DNA of 64,000 nt, taken from assembly GCF_003094615.1 (NCBI RefSeq), contig NZ_QDKO01000009.1, forward strand, positions 702,104 to 766,103, read 5' to 3'. This document shows, one piece after another, positions 32,448-42,597 of the stretch; positions within the stretch are counted from its first letter, which is position 1, and each line of letters begins with the position of its first letter. This DNA comes from Caulobacter radicis (GTDB lineage Bacteria > Pseudomonadota > Alphaproteobacteria > Caulobacterales > Caulobacteraceae). Under the pieces are notes generated by a model that saw only the letters and a program-made list of their open reading frames with translations, was not told the origin of the DNA and made no database searches. The position numbers were made by a program, and so were the translations under genes.

Positions 32448-34028
32448 ATGCTGGACGCTGGTCTGAAGACCCAACTGAGCACCTACCTGCAGAACCTGCG
32501 CCAGCCGATCGAACTGGTCGCCTCGCTGGGTGAGGACAAGGGCTCCAAGGACATGCTGGCCCTGCTGGAAGACGTCGCCGCGACGTCCGACAAGGTCAGC
32601 CTAAATCTCTCGGGCGACGACGCCCGCAAGCCCTCGTTCGCCATCACCCGCGCGGCGGGCGACGCCGATGTGCGCTTCGCCGGCCTGCCGCTGGGCCACG
32701 AATTCACCTCGCTGGTGCTGGCCCTGCTGCACGTCGGCGGCCACCCGCCGCGCCTCGACGCCGAGGTGATCGAGCGCATCAAGGGCCTGGACGGCGACTA
32801 CAGCTTCGAGACCTATTTCTCGCAGTCCTGCCAGAACTGCCCCGACGTGGTGCAGGCGCTCAACACCATGAGCGCGCTCAACCCGCGCATCCGCCACGTC
32901 GCCATCGACGGCGCGCTGTTCCAGGCGGAAGTCGAGCAGCGCCAGGTCATGGCCGTGCCGACCATCCTGCTCAATGGCCAGCCGTTCGGCCAGGGCCGCA
33001 TGGACGTCGAGCAGATCCTGGCCAAGCTCGACACCGGCGCCGAAGCCCGCGCCGCCGAGAAGATCAAGGCCAAGGACGCCTTCGAGGTGCTGGTCATCGG
33101 CGGCGGTCCCGCCGGCGCGGCCGCGGCCGTCTACGCCGCCCGCAAGGGCATTCGTACCGGGGTCGCCGCCGAACGCTTCGGCGGCCAGGTGCTCGACACC
33201 ATGGCCATCGAGAACTTCATCTCGGTGCAGCACACCGAGGGCCCGAAGCTGGCCACGGCGCTGGAGCAGCACGTCAAGCAGTACGACGTCGACGTGATGA
33301 ACCTGCAGAAGGCCGTCGGCCTGGTGGCCCCCAAGGCCCCGGGCGGCCTGATCGAGGTCAAGCTCGAGAACGGCGCCAGCCTGAAGTCGCGCACCGTGAT
33401 CCTGTCCACCGGCGCCCGCTGGCGGAACGTCAACGTGCCCGGCGAGGCCGAGTACAAGAACAAGGGCGTGGCCTACTGCCCGCACTGCGACGGCCCGCTG
33501 TTCAAGGGCAAGCGCGTGGCGGTGATCGGCGGCGGCAACAGCGGCGTCGAGGCGGCCATCGACCTGGCCGGCATCGTCGCCCACGTCACCCTGATCGAGT
33601 ACGACAGCCAGCTGCGCGCCGACGCGGTGCTGCAACGCAAGCTCGCCAGCCTGCCGAACGTCACCATCGTCACCTCGGCCATGACCACCGAGATCCACGG
33701 CGACGGCGCCAAGGTCAGCGGCCTGTCCTACAAGGACCGCAACCACGACACGGCCCACCGCGTCGACCTGGAAGGCGTGTTCGTGCAGATCGGCCTGGTG
33801 CCCAACACCGAGTGGCTGAAGGACTCGAACGTCGCCCTCTCCAACCGCGGCGAGATCGAGGTCGACTACCGCGGCGAGACCTCGATGCCGGGCGTCTTCG
33901 CGGCCGGCGATGCGACCACCACGCCGTACAAGCAGATCATCATCGCCATGGGCGAGGGCGCCAAGGCCTCGCTGTCGGCCTTCGACTACCTGATCCGCCT
34001 GCCCGCGGAACAGGCCGAAGCGGCCTGA
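32448..34028 (+). CDS. ahpF: Alkyl hydroperoxide reductase subunit F
   Basis: This 526-residue flavoprotein passes electrons from NADH to AhpC. The N-terminal tandem thioredoxin-like domain has the redox pair C128/C131 ([11 protein letters not shown]). The FAD motif [17 protein letters not shown] is at about 218-234, the thioredoxin-reductase-like disulfide C344/C347 in AYCPHCDGP, and the NAD motif [10 protein letters not shown] follows. The C-terminal FAD signature is [16 protein letters not shown]. Length and all redox centres match the family. It is 138 bp downstream of ahpC. Confidence 0.98.
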   Translation: MLDAGLKTQLSTYLQNLRQPIELVASLGEDKGSKDMLALLEDVAATSDKVSLNLSGDDARKPSFAITRAAGDADVRFAGLPLGHEFTSLVLALLHVGGHPPRLDAEVIERIKGLDGDYSFETYFSQSCQNCPDVVQALNTMSALNPRIRHVAIDGALFQAEVEQRQVMAVPTILLNGQPFGQGRMDVEQILAKLDTGAEARAAEKIKAKDAFEVLVIGGGPAGAAAAVYAARKGIRTGVAAERFGGQVLDTMAIENFISVQHTEGPKLATALEQHVKQYDVDVMNLQKAVGLVAPKAPGGLIEVKLENGASLKSRTVILSTGARWRNVNVPGEAEYKNKGVAYCPHCDGPLFKGKRVAVIGGGNSGVEAAIDLAGIVAHVTLIEYDSQLRADAVLQRKLASLPNVTIVTSAMTTEIHGDGAKVSGLSYKDRNHDTAHRVDLEGVFVQIGLVPNTEWLKDSNVALSNRGEIEVDYRGETSMPGVFAAGDATTTPYKQIIIAMGEGAKASLSAFDYLIRLPAEQAEAA

Positions 34029-34040
34029 TCGGCCTTACCC

Positions 34041-34100
34041 TTTCCCTCTCTCTTTGAGAGAGGGAGGGGCCCGCGCCGCAAGGCGTGGGAGGGTGAGAGG
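34041..34100. repeat. Family B palindromic unit after ahpF (single copy)
   Basis: The unit reads CCCTCTCTC, GAGAGAGGGAGGGG, CCGCGCCGCAAGGCG, TGGGAGGGTGAGAGG and matches each half of the 31192-31388 element. It lies between the convergent ahpF and hybrid kinase genes, 13 bp after the ahpF stop, and may help end both transcripts. Confidence 0.82.
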
Positions 34101-34135
34101 CAACAATCTCGCCGGATGGGGCGCTACCTCAAAAC

Positions 34136-35683
<1,548 letters not shown>

Positions 35684-35858
35684 AGATCGAAGTCCCCGAA
35701 ACGCCGACTAGATTTCAGCCTAGCGTATCAAGGTTAAATTCCAATATCCGCAATCCATTGCATTTGTGGTCGCGTAGATGGCGCTGGAATTTGAAATGCT
35801 ATTTTGGCGATAGCTCAATTGAGTTTCGGTATTAGGAAGTATCGGGAAGGGGCGGGCT
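35684..35858. other. AT-rich intergenic region between the PAS kinase and the COG2509 gene
   Basis: This 175 bp region is clearly richer in A and T than its surroundings (for example TTAAATTCCAATATCCGCAA, GGAATTTGAAATGCTATTTT), as expected for a regulated promoter of the kinase gene transcribed leftward. It contains the palindrome CTCAATTGAG at 35814-35823. I see no open frame or terminator that I trust. Confidence 0.45.
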
Positions 35859-37499
35859 CTAGACCGCCTCCGCCCAGCCCTTGGCCACATAGGCCGCGGC
35901 CACGGCCTCGGCGATCTTGATGCCGTCCACGCCCGCCGACAGGATGCCGCCGGCATAGCCCGCGCCCTCGCCGGCCGGGAACAGGCCGGCGGTGTTGAGG
36001 CTTTGGCCGTCCTTGCCGCGGGTGATGCGGATCGGCGAGGAGGTGCGGGTCTCGACGCCGGTCATCAGCACGTCCGGATGGTCGTAGCCGGCGATCTGGC
36101 GGCCAAACACCGGCAGGGCCTCGCGCATGGCCTCCAGCACGAACGGCGGAAGGCATTCGGCCAGATCCGTCATCCTGATGCCCGGCTTGTACGAGGGCGC
36201 GACCTCGCCCAGCGCCTCGGACGGGCGGCCCGCCAGGAAGTCGCCGACCTTCTGGGCCGGGGCCTTGTAGTCGCCGCCGCCGGCGGTGAAGGCCAGGCTC
36301 TCCCACTTGCGCTGGAACTCGATGCCGGCCAGCGGGTGGCCCGGATAGTCGCGCTCGGGGTCGATGGCCACGACGAAGCCGGAGTTGGCGTTGCGCTCGT
36401 TGCGCGAATACTGGCTCATGCCGTTGGTCACCACGCGGTTCGGCTCCGAGGTCGCCGCCACCACCGTGCCGCCCGGGCACATGCAGAAGCTGTAGACCGT
36501 TCGGCCGTTGGCGCAGTGGTGCGACAGGCTGTAGTCGGCCGCGCCCAGGTCCGGGTGGCCGGCGCAGGCGCCGAAGCGGGCCTTGTCCATCCACGACTGC
36601 GGATGCTCGATGCGCACGCCGATCGAGAACGGCTTGGCCTCGATGTGGACGCCGCGGTCATGCAGGGTCTGGAAGGTGTCGCGCGAGGAGTGGCCCACGG
36701 CCAGCACCACGTGCTCGGTCTCCAGATATTCGCCGGTCGACAGGTGCAGGCCCTTGAGCTTGCGCTGGCCGTCCTCGCCCGCCTCGATCTCGAAGTCGGT
36801 CACCCGGTGCTGCCAGCGATACTCGCCGCCCAGGCCCTCGATCAGGGCGCGGATGTTCTCGACCATGTGCACCAGGCGGAAGGTGCCGATGTGCGGATGC
36901 CCCTCGGTGAGGATTTCTTCGGGCGCGCCGGCGGCGACGAACTCCTCCAGCACCTTGCGGCCCAGGAAGCGCGGATCCTTGATCTGGCTGTAGAGCTTGC
37001 CGTCCGAGAAGGTGCCGGCGCCGCCTTCGCCGAACTGGACGTTGGACTCCGGGTTCAGCTCGCTCTTGCGCCACAGGGCCCAGGTGTCCTTGGTGCGCTC
37101 GCGCACCACCTTGCCGCGGTCGAGAATGATCGGCTTGAAGCCCATCTGGGCCAGCACGAGGCCGGCGAACAGGCCGCAGGGGCCGGCGCCGATGACCACC
37201 GGGCGAGGGCCGTCGAAGCCTTCGGGCGCGCGGGCCGTGAAGCGGTAGTCGGTGTCGGGCGTCGGGCGCACCTGGCTGTCGCCCTTGAAGCGCTCCAGAA
37301 CGGCGGCCTCGTCGCGCAGGGCGATGTCGACCGTATAGACCATCAGGATCGCGCTCTTCCTGCGGGCGTCGTGGGCCCGCCGCCAGAGCTTGACCTCCAG
37401 CAGGTCGGCCGGGTCGACGCCCAGGCGCGCGCAAATGGCCGGAGCCATGGCCTCCGGCGGATGGTCCAGGGGCAGCTTCAGTTCGGAAAGACGCAGCAT
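35859..37499 (-). CDS. FAD-dependent dehydrogenase of unknown substrate (COG2509)
   Basis: This 546-residue flavoprotein has an N-terminal domain of about 95 residues (pairing patterns ALRDEAAVLERF) before the Rossmann motif VVIGAGPCGLFAGLVLA (101-117). Family features follow: NPESNVQFGEGGAGTFSDGKL, GHSSRDTF, SFCMCPGGTVVAATSEP, RTSSPIRITR and the C-terminal FPAGEGAGYAGGI. The family is widespread and usually annotated as uncharacterised FAD-dependent dehydrogenase. Its substrate is not known. It is a single gene with a family C repeat upstream. Confidence 0.9.
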   Translation of the reverse strand: MLRLSELKLPLDHPPEAMAPAICARLGVDPADLLEVKLWRRAHDARRKSAILMVYTVDIALRDEAAVLERFKGDSQVRPTPDTDYRFTARAPEGFDGPRPVVIGAGPCGLFAGLVLAQMGFKPIILDRGKVVRERTKDTWALWRKSELNPESNVQFGEGGAGTFSDGKLYSQIKDPRFLGRKVLEEFVAAGAPEEILTEGHPHIGTFRLVHMVENIRALIEGLGGEYRWQHRVTDFEIEAGEDGQRKLKGLHLSTGEYLETEHVVLAVGHSSRDTFQTLHDRGVHIEAKPFSIGVRIEHPQSWMDKARFGACAGHPDLGAADYSLSHHCANGRTVYSFCMCPGGTVVAATSEPNRVVTNGMSQYSRNERNANSGFVVAIDPERDYPGHPLAGIEFQRKWESLAFTAGGGDYKAPAQKVGDFLAGRPSEALGEVAPSYKPGIRMTDLAECLPPFVLEAMREALPVFGRQIAGYDHPDVLMTGVETRTSSPIRITRGKDGQSLNTAGLFPAGEGAGYAGGILSAGVDGIKIAEAVAAAYVAKGWAEAV

Positions 37500-37540
37500 G
37501 GCGCGGGTTTAGCGGGTCGCGGCCCTTATTTCCATCGTTC

Positions 37541-37662
37541 CCTCCCCCTTGATGGGGGAGGGGCAGGGGTGGGGGTGGCTACGGTGGTGGACGCCGCGCA
37601 CGGCCGCCAACTCGGCAGATCACCCCCATCCCCGACCCTTCCCCCATCAAGGGGGAAGGGGG
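37541..37662. repeat. Intergenic palindromic element, family C (copy 1)
   Basis: Arms CCCCCTTGATGGGGGAGGGG and CCCTTCCCCCATCAAGGGGG face each other. Inside them AGGGGTGGGGGTG and CACCCCCATCCCC make a second inverted pair. A copy at 54109-54225 also shares the central bases (CCGCGCACGG, CGCCAACTC), so these are copies of one mobile-like element and not independent hairpins. It lies between the divergent-looking COG2509 start and ohrR stop. Confidence 0.9.
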
Positions 37663-37669
37663 AGATAGG

Positions 37670-38119
37670 TTAAACCGCCAGCCGCTTCAGCCGCTCGCGC
37701 AGGTCCACCAGCTCGGGAAGCGGCGTGTCCAGCTTGCAGAAGAACTGCTCGGCCACGTCCAGGGCCTGGTCGCGCATGGCGTCGCCGGCGTCGGTCAGCG
37801 AGATGATGACCCGCCGTTCGTCGTCGGGGTCACGGCTGCGCGCGATCAGGCCCGCGCCCTCCAGCCGCTTCAGCAGGGGGGTCAGGGTGCTGGACTCCAG
37901 GTCCAGCGCCTGGCCCATCTCGCCGACGGTGCGCGGGCTGTGCTCCCACAGCACCAGCATGGCCAGGTACTGCGGATAGGTCAGGCCCAAGGCGTCCAGC
38001 AGCGGCCGGTACAGGCGCGTGACCCGGTTAGCCGCGCTGTAGAGGGCGAAGCAGAGCTGGCGGTCGAGGCGCAAGACCTCGACCGCTTTGTCCAGGGCTT
38101 TGTCGGCGTCCGAGGTCAT
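37670..38119 (-). CDS. ohrR: MarR-family organic hydroperoxide sensor OhrR
   Basis: This 149-residue regulator has the OhrR start RLDRQLCFALYSAANRVTRLYRP with the redox-sensing C23. The MarR winged helix follows (TVGEMGQALDLESSTLTPLLKRLE, DPDDERRVIISLT). A second cysteine, C128 region (EQFFCKLD), could act in the two-cysteine type of OhrR. OhrR represses ohr until oxidised by organic peroxide. The ATG overlaps the ohr stop (ATGA at 38116-38119). A much longer open frame upstream is a shadow of ohr. Confidence 0.95.
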   Translation of the reverse strand: MTSDADKALDKAVEVLRLDRQLCFALYSAANRVTRLYRPLLDALGLTYPQYLAMLVLWEHSPRTVGEMGQALDLESSTLTPLLKRLEGAGLIARSRDPDDERRVIISLTDAGDAMRDQALDVAEQFFCKLDTPLPELVDLRERLKRLAV

Positions 38120-38532
38120 GCAGCCTTTACGTTGAGGGCGACATCGATGTTGCCGCGGGTGGCGTTGGAATAGGGGCAGACCTGGTGCGCCGTGGCAACC
38201 AGGGCTTCGGCTTCCTCCTGCGAAAGGCCCTGGGTTTCGACGTCCAACGCCACCTCCAGCTTGAAGCCGACTTCCTGGGCGGCCAGGCCGACGACGCCGG
38301 TGACGGTCGAGCTGGTCAGCGGGATCTTCTTCTGGCGGGCCACGAAGGCCATGGCGCTCTGGAAGCAGGCGGCGTAGCCGGCCGCGAACAGCTGCTCGGG
38401 ATTGGTGCCGTCTTCCTTGCCGCCCAGGGCCTTGGGCATGGCCAGACGCACGTCCAGCAGGCCGTCGTCGCTGCGGACGCCGCCTTCGCGGCCGCCGGTG
38501 GCCGTGGCGCGGGTTTGGTAGAGAGTGCTCAT
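38116..38532 (-). CDS. ohr: Organic hydroperoxide resistance protein Ohr
   Basis: This 138-residue OsmC/Ohr-family thiol peroxidase starts MSTLYQTRATATGGREG. The catalytic cysteines are C56 (GYAACFQSA) and C119 (HQVCPYSNATRGN), as in Ohr and not OsmC. It reduces organic hydroperoxides using lipoylated proteins as electron donors. The ATG at 38532 has a GGAG-type Shine-Dalgarno sequence (AGGAGCGAACCG). An upstream in-frame start would add 29 residues and cover the operator, and is rejected. Confidence 0.97.
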   Translation of the reverse strand: MSTLYQTRATATGGREGGVRSDDGLLDVRLAMPKALGGKEDGTNPEQLFAAGYAACFQSAMAFVARQKKIPLTSSTVTGVVGLAAQEVGFKLEVALDVETQGLSQEEAEALVATAHQVCPYSNATRGNIDVALNVKAA

Positions 38533-38569
38533 CGGTTCGCTCCTGCGATTGAATTGGTGAGAACGATTT

Positions 38570-38609
38570 AATCGCGCACGATATAACTTCAAGGGCATCG
38601 TGCGCGATT
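38570..38609. promoter_or_regulatory. Inverted repeat in the ohr promoter, OhrR operator candidate
   Basis: AATCGCGCACGAT (38570-38582) and ATCGTGCGCGATT (38597-38609) are perfect 13 bp inverse complements with 14 bp between, including the AT-rich ATAACTT. A smaller palindrome CGATTTAATCG overlaps at 38565-38575. The place, about 38 bp before the ohr ATG, suits repression by OhrR. On the plus strand the second arm runs into six T residues and so also looks like a terminator, but no plus-strand gene precedes it. Confidence 0.6.
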
Positions 38610-38729
38610 TTTTCTCCATGCCCGAAAGGCTGCTGACGCGTCCTGGTCGGTTTCGCCGCGGAGCGCTTGATCTTGGGGCCTCCGACGAGCCAGTTTCGCC
38701 GCCCGGAAAAGAACCAAGGGGAGGGGCGC

Positions 38730-39644
38730 GTGCGATCCTGGATGATGACGGCCGGCCTCTCGGCTGCGATGGCGCTGGCCAGCCCGGCCTGGACGAAGGG
38801 CGCGGGCGCGAGCCTCGACACCGCCGACGTCGATCTCTTCTACCGCCTCTACGACGCCACCGGCGGCCGCCCCGGCGCCGAGCAGTTGCAGGCCGGCTAT
38901 ATCGACGCTGGTTCGCCGGGCCTGCGCACCTTCTTCGCCGCCCGCCGCACCACCGCGACCCGGCTGGCCGAGGCCATCGCCGCCCGGCCGGAGCTCTACC
39001 AGAAGGCCCGCGCCTGCGCCGATGTCCTGCCCAAGGTGAAGGGGCGGGTGGACGCGGCCCTGGAGAAGTTCACGGCGCTCTATCCGCAGGCCCGCGCGCC
39101 CTCGGTGACCGTGGCGGTCGGCCGCGGCAAGCCGGTGGCGATCGGCAGCCCGGTCACCGGTGTCCAGGTCGGGCTGGAGGCCCTGTGCGCCACCGAGTTC
39201 ATGAACCCCGACACCGAGGGCCGCTTCGTCGGCGTGCTGGTCCACGAATACGCCCACGCCCAGCAGAACCCGCTGCTGACCGAGAAGGAAAAGCCCACCG
39301 TGCTGGAGACGGCCCTGCTCGAGGGCGGGGCCGAGTTCGTCACCGAACTGCTGGTCGGCCGGCCCGCCTATGTCTATTTCGAGCCCCTGACCAAGGGCCG
39401 CGAGCGCGAGATCGAGACCGCCTTCGCCGCCGACCTCGACAAGACCGACCTGTCGGCCTGGTTCTACAACTCCACGCCCGAGAAGCCCGCCGATCTCGGC
39501 TACTGGACCGGCTATCGCGTCGCCAAGGCCTATTACGCCAACGCCAAGGACAAGCGGGCCGCCCTGCGCGAGATTCTCACCGTCTCGGACGCCCGCGCCT
39601 TCCTCGCCGCCAGCGGCTGGACGCCGGGGATGACGCTGGAGTGA
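38730..39644 (+). CDS. DUF2268-like putative zinc metalloprotease
   Basis: This 304-residue exported protein has a signal-peptide-like start (about 1-23, AGLSAAMALASPAWT). It carries an HExxH zinc motif H172-E-Y-A-H176 (LVHEYAHAQQN) and a downstream LLEGGAEFVTELL (197-207) with E198 or E202 as likely third ligand, the layout of DUF2268 predicted Zn proteases. The substrate is unknown. The GTG start follows a GGGGAGGGG purine stretch. An upstream in-frame start would reach into the ohr promoter and is not used. Confidence 0.82.
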   Translation: MRSWMMTAGLSAAMALASPAWTKGAGASLDTADVDLFYRLYDATGGRPGAEQLQAGYIDAGSPGLRTFFAARRTTATRLAEAIAARPELYQKARACADVLPKVKGRVDAALEKFTALYPQARAPSVTVAVGRGKPVAIGSPVTGVQVGLEALCATEFMNPDTEGRFVGVLVHEYAHAQQNPLLTEKEKPTVLETALLEGGAEFVTELLVGRPAYVYFEPLTKGREREIETAFAADLDKTDLSAWFYNSTPEKPADLGYWTGYRVAKAYYANAKDKRAALREILTVSDARAFLAASGWTPGMTLE

Positions 39645-39715
39645 CCGCGGGGCGCTTGCCCCCGTCGCCGCTTCGTGTCCCACTTCGCTGGTCGGGACCT
39701 TGAAGAGGTGAGACC

Positions 39716-40069
39716 ATGTTCAGGCTCATGCCGCTCTCGGCGGCCGCCGTCGTGCTCGTCGTTCCCGCCGCCGCCCTGGCCCATCACGGCTGGAGCGCCT
39801 ACGACGCCGAGCAGGTGATCAAGATCACCGCGCCCGTCACCGACGTCACCTGGGGCAATCCCCACGGCGCGGCCAAGGTGCGCCACGCCGGCAAGGTCTG
39901 GGACGTGGTCCTGGCCCCGGTCGCCCGCATGGAGGCGCGCGGCCTCGCGCGCGAGATGCTGACCTCGGGCAAGCCGGTCACGCTGGAGGGCTATCCACGC
40001 AAGGACGGCGTGGCCGAGATGCGCATCGAGCGCGTCACCGCCGACGGCAAGACGGTCGAGCTGCGCTAG
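39716..40069 (+). CDS. DUF6152 family periplasmic protein
   Basis: This 117-residue protein has a signal peptide ending ALAHHGWSAYD, where the HHGWS start of the mature chain and the later WGNPHGAAKV are the hallmarks of DUF6152. The fold looks OB/beta-barrel-like, and two histidines at the mature N-terminus suggest metal binding, which is inferred. It abuts the following membrane protein gene (stop codon directly followed by its GTG), so both are probably one unit, perhaps as soluble and membrane partners. Confidence 0.85.
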   Translation: MFRLMPLSAAAVVLVVPAAALAHHGWSAYDAEQVIKITAPVTDVTWGNPHGAAKVRHAGKVWDVVLAPVARMEARGLAREMLTSGKPVTLEGYPRKDGVAEMRIERVTADGKTVELR

Positions 40070-40540
40070 GTGGAGCTGGTCGCGGCGCTGCAGGACTCCG
40101 GCTTCGGGGCCTGGGCGCGAGGCTCGGCCTACGCCTATCCGCTGGCCAACCTGCTGCATCTGGCCGGCCTTGTGCTGCTGGTCGGCGCCATAGGCCTGCT
40201 CGACCTGAGGCTGGCCGGCGCCTTTCGGGCGCTGCCCGTGGTCGCCCTGTCGCGCGTCCTGACGCCGCTGGCGGTTGTCGGCCTCGTGCTGATGGCGCCG
40301 AGCGGCCTTACCCTGTTCGCCGCCGACGCCGAAGCCCTGGCGCGCTCGACGGTGTTTCGCTGGAAGCTGGCGCTGATCGCCGCGGCCCTGGTCAACGCCG
40401 TCGCCTTTCGCCTGCTCTGGGGGCGGCGGCTCTCGTCATGGGACGGCGCCGCGCCGCCGGTCGCGCGGATCATGGCCCTGGCCTCGCTCCTGTCCTGGAT
40501 CGCCGTCGGCGCCCTGGGCCGCCTGATCGCCTACGCCTGA
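40070..40540 (+). CDS. Small four-helix membrane protein of unknown function
   Basis: This 156-residue protein has about four membrane segments (near 25-45, 60-85, 95-115, 130-150). A conserved-looking HLAGLVLLVGAIGLLDLRL motif follows SAYAYPLANLLH. Histidine and arginine positions within helices recall small DUF2214/DUF6644-type membrane proteins, but I am not certain of the family. Its GTG directly follows the DUF6152 stop, which suggests coupled expression and joint function. Confidence 0.72.
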   Translation: MELVAALQDSGFGAWARGSAYAYPLANLLHLAGLVLLVGAIGLLDLRLAGAFRALPVVALSRVLTPLAVVGLVLMAPSGLTLFAADAEALARSTVFRWKLALIAAALVNAVAFRLLWGRRLSSWDGAAPPVARIMALASLLSWIAVGALGRLIAYA

Positions 40541-40608
40541 CCGTCGAGGTCCGGCGGAACCGCGCTTCAAGCCTGGCCGTTGGATGGGCGATCACGGGAG
40601 GAGCCGCC

Positions 40609-41424
40609 TTGGACGCCAACGCCGCCTATGGTCGCGCCCTGGCCCGCGCGTTCGGCGGGGCCCTGCTGTTCTCGTTCCCGCTGCTGATGACCATGGAGAT
40701 GTGGTCCTTGGGCATGGCGGTCGAGCGCGTGCGGCTGCTGGCCTTCCTGCTGCTGTCGCTGCCGATGCTGCTGGGCCTGTCGTACTACGCCGGCTTCGAG
40801 CCGACCTTCCGCTTGAAGGACGAGGTGCTGGACGCCCTGGCCGCCTTCGGCGTCGGCTTCCTGCTGGCGGCGGTGCTGCTGGGAGTGTTCGGCGTCCTGG
40901 GGCAGAGCGGGCTGTCCTTCCGGGCCGACCTCGGCAAGGTCGCGCTCTGCGCCGTGCCCGGCGCCATCGGCGCCCTGGTCGCCGGCAAGCAGTTGGGCGA
41001 AGGCGCCCCCAGCGCGCACCAGAAGGAACGGGCCGGAACCCCGGGCGAGATCTTCCTGATGGCCGTGGGCGCGCTGTTCCTGGCCTTCACCGTCGCCCCG
41101 ACCGAGGAGATGATCCTGATCGCCTACCAGATGGGCCCGCTGCAGGCCCTGCTGCTGATGGCGCTGTCGGTGCTGCTGCTGCACGTCTTCGTCTACCGCC
41201 TGGGCTTTCCGGGCGAGAGCCGCCGGCGCGAGGCGGGCGGACCGTTGCGCACCTTCGTCGGCTTCACCGCGCCCGGCTACGGCGTGGCGCTCATCGTCAG
41301 TCTCTACCTGCTGTGGACTTTCGGGCGCACGGACGGCGTCGCCCCGCACGAGATCGCCACCATGACCATCGTCCTGGCCTTTCCGGCCGCTCTGGGCGCG
41401 GCCACCGCGCGGCTGGTGGTCTGA
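40609..41424 (+). CDS. TIGR02587 family integral membrane protein
   Basis: This 271-residue protein has about seven membrane segments and the family-like start YGRALARAFGGALLFSFPLLMTMEMW, with an internal APTEEMILIAYQM segment. Length agrees with TIGR02587, a family with no known function. TTG at 40609 is chosen for its strong GGGAGGAG Shine-Dalgarno sequence. The frame extends upstream but without a ribosome-binding sequence. Its stop overlaps the start of the next gene (TGATG), and the partner family TIGR02588 follows as expected. Confidence 0.85.
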   Translation: MDANAAYGRALARAFGGALLFSFPLLMTMEMWSLGMAVERVRLLAFLLLSLPMLLGLSYYAGFEPTFRLKDEVLDALAAFGVGFLLAAVLLGVFGVLGQSGLSFRADLGKVALCAVPGAIGALVAGKQLGEGAPSAHQKERAGTPGEIFLMAVGALFLAFTVAPTEEMILIAYQMGPLQALLLMALSVLLLHVFVYRLGFPGESRRREAGGPLRTFVGFTAPGYGVALIVSLYLLWTFGRTDGVAPHEIATMTIVLAFPAALGAATARLVV

Positions 41425-41846
41425 TGGCCACCGCGAGCAAGTCCCGCCGGGCCGCCAAGCCGTCGCCGCGCAGCGAGCCGCCGCTGCTGGAGTGGATCTC
41501 GGCCGCGATCGGCCTCGCCTGCGCCCTTGTCGCCATCGGCTTCGTCGGCTGGGACGCGCTGACGGGCGAGCGCTCGCCGCCGGAGATCGAAGTGCGGCTC
41601 GTCGCCGTCACGCCCACGCCGCACGGCTTCGTCACGCAGGTCGAGGCGATCAATCACGGCGGATCCTCCGCCGCCCAGGTGACGGTCGAGGGCGTGCTGA
41701 GCGGGCGGGGCGAGCCGGAAACCGCGCAGGCGACGCTGGACTACATCCCCGAACAGTCACGGGTCAGCGGCGGGCTGGTGTTCGAGCACGACCCGCGCGC
41801 GGGCCGCCTCGTGCTGCGGGCCAAGGGCTTCGCCGACGCCTCGTGA
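41424..41846 (+). CDS. TIGR02588 family protein
   Basis: This 140-residue protein has a basic N-terminus, one membrane helix (about 20-45, WISAAIGLACALVAIGFVGW) and a periplasmic beta-rich domain (PPEIEVRLVAVTPTPHGFVTQVEAINHG) resembling an immunoglobulin-like or COX-accessory fold. TIGR02588 genes usually sit next to TIGR02587 genes, and here they share a TGATG junction, so the two probably form a membrane complex. Function unknown. Confidence 0.84.
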   Translation: MATASKSRRAAKPSPRSEPPLLEWISAAIGLACALVAIGFVGWDALTGERSPPEIEVRLVAVTPTPHGFVTQVEAINHGGSSAAQVTVEGVLSGRGEPETAQATLDYIPEQSRVSGGLVFEHDPRAGRLVLRAKGFADAS

Positions 41847-41850
41847 GGGA

Positions 41851-42558
41851 TCAGGCCGCCCAGGCGGCCGCGAAGCGCTTCAGCTGCGAGCGGGCGGCGC
41901 TCTCGTGCACGGCCCCGGTGCGCTCCAGGCGCAGGAAGAGGTCGCCGGCCGAATGGGCGGCGCGGGCCGGCAGGCCCTGGCCGTTCAGCCGCACCAGGCC
42001 CCGTTCGGCGGCCTTGGTCGAGATCCACACGGTGCGAGGGCCGATGACGGTGTCCAGCTCCACGCGCCCGCCCTCGGCCAGCACCCTGGCGTCCAGGCGC
42101 ACGGTCAGCCACAGGTCGTGGCCGCGCACCATCGCGGCCGGATCTGCCTTGACGCGGACGATCAGCAGGGTCTCGCCGACGCGCACGGTGTCGCCGTGGC
42201 GCAGGCCCGCCGGCAGGGTCAGGCGCAGGCGTCGGCCGCCGACCTCGGTTTCGAGAGCCCCGCCGGAGAAGGCGAAGGCCGGCTCGATCTCCAGCACCGC
42301 CTGGCTCGGCATGGCCGGGGTCTGGACGGTGGCGGGCGGAAAGCCCAGGCCCGCCGGGGGCTCGACGCCTTGCAGCATGCGATAGGCGGTCAGCACGTCG
42401 CGGAACAGGGCCGCGTCGCCGCCGGGGCGATCGGGATGGGCGCGCTTGGCGGCTTCGCGATAGGCCGCGCGCAGTTCGCGCTCGTCGGCGCCGGGCGCGA
42501 CGCCCAGGATCGCGCGGGCGGCGGAAAGGGACAGGGAAGGGGCCGAGGCGGCGGTCAT
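41851..42558 (-). CDS. DnaJ-domain protein with DnaJ C-terminal substrate domain
   Basis: This 235-residue protein starts with a J domain (about 10-68) holding the HPD motif at 41-43 (AKRAHPDRPGGD), which stimulates Hsp70 ATPase. A short linker leads to a DnaJ_C-like beta domain (about 95-215; RLRLTLPAGLRHGDTVRVG, HDLWLTVRLDARVLAEGG). There is no Cys-rich zinc finger, so it resembles CbpA more than DnaJ. The ATG at 42558 is preferred to a TTG nine codons earlier. It ends four bases from the convergent TIGR02588 gene. Confidence 0.88.
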   Translation of the reverse strand: MTAASAPSLSLSAARAILGVAPGADERELRAAYREAAKRAHPDRPGGDAALFRDVLTAYRMLQGVEPPAGLGFPPATVQTPAMPSQAVLEIEPAFAFSGGALETEVGGRRLRLTLPAGLRHGDTVRVGETLLIVRVKADPAAMVRGHDLWLTVRLDARVLAEGGRVELDTVIGPRTVWISTKAAERGLVRLNGQGLPARAAHSAGDLFLRLERTGAVHESAARSQLKRFAAAWAA

Positions 42559-42597
42559 GCCGCGACCCTGCGCCGACTTGGTCAACGGGGCGTTAAG

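Noticed and set aside
38597..38615. Plus-strand rho-independent terminator (stem plus six T)
   Set aside because: No plus-strand transcript would end here; the gene to the left is ohr on the minus strand. Position suits an operator.
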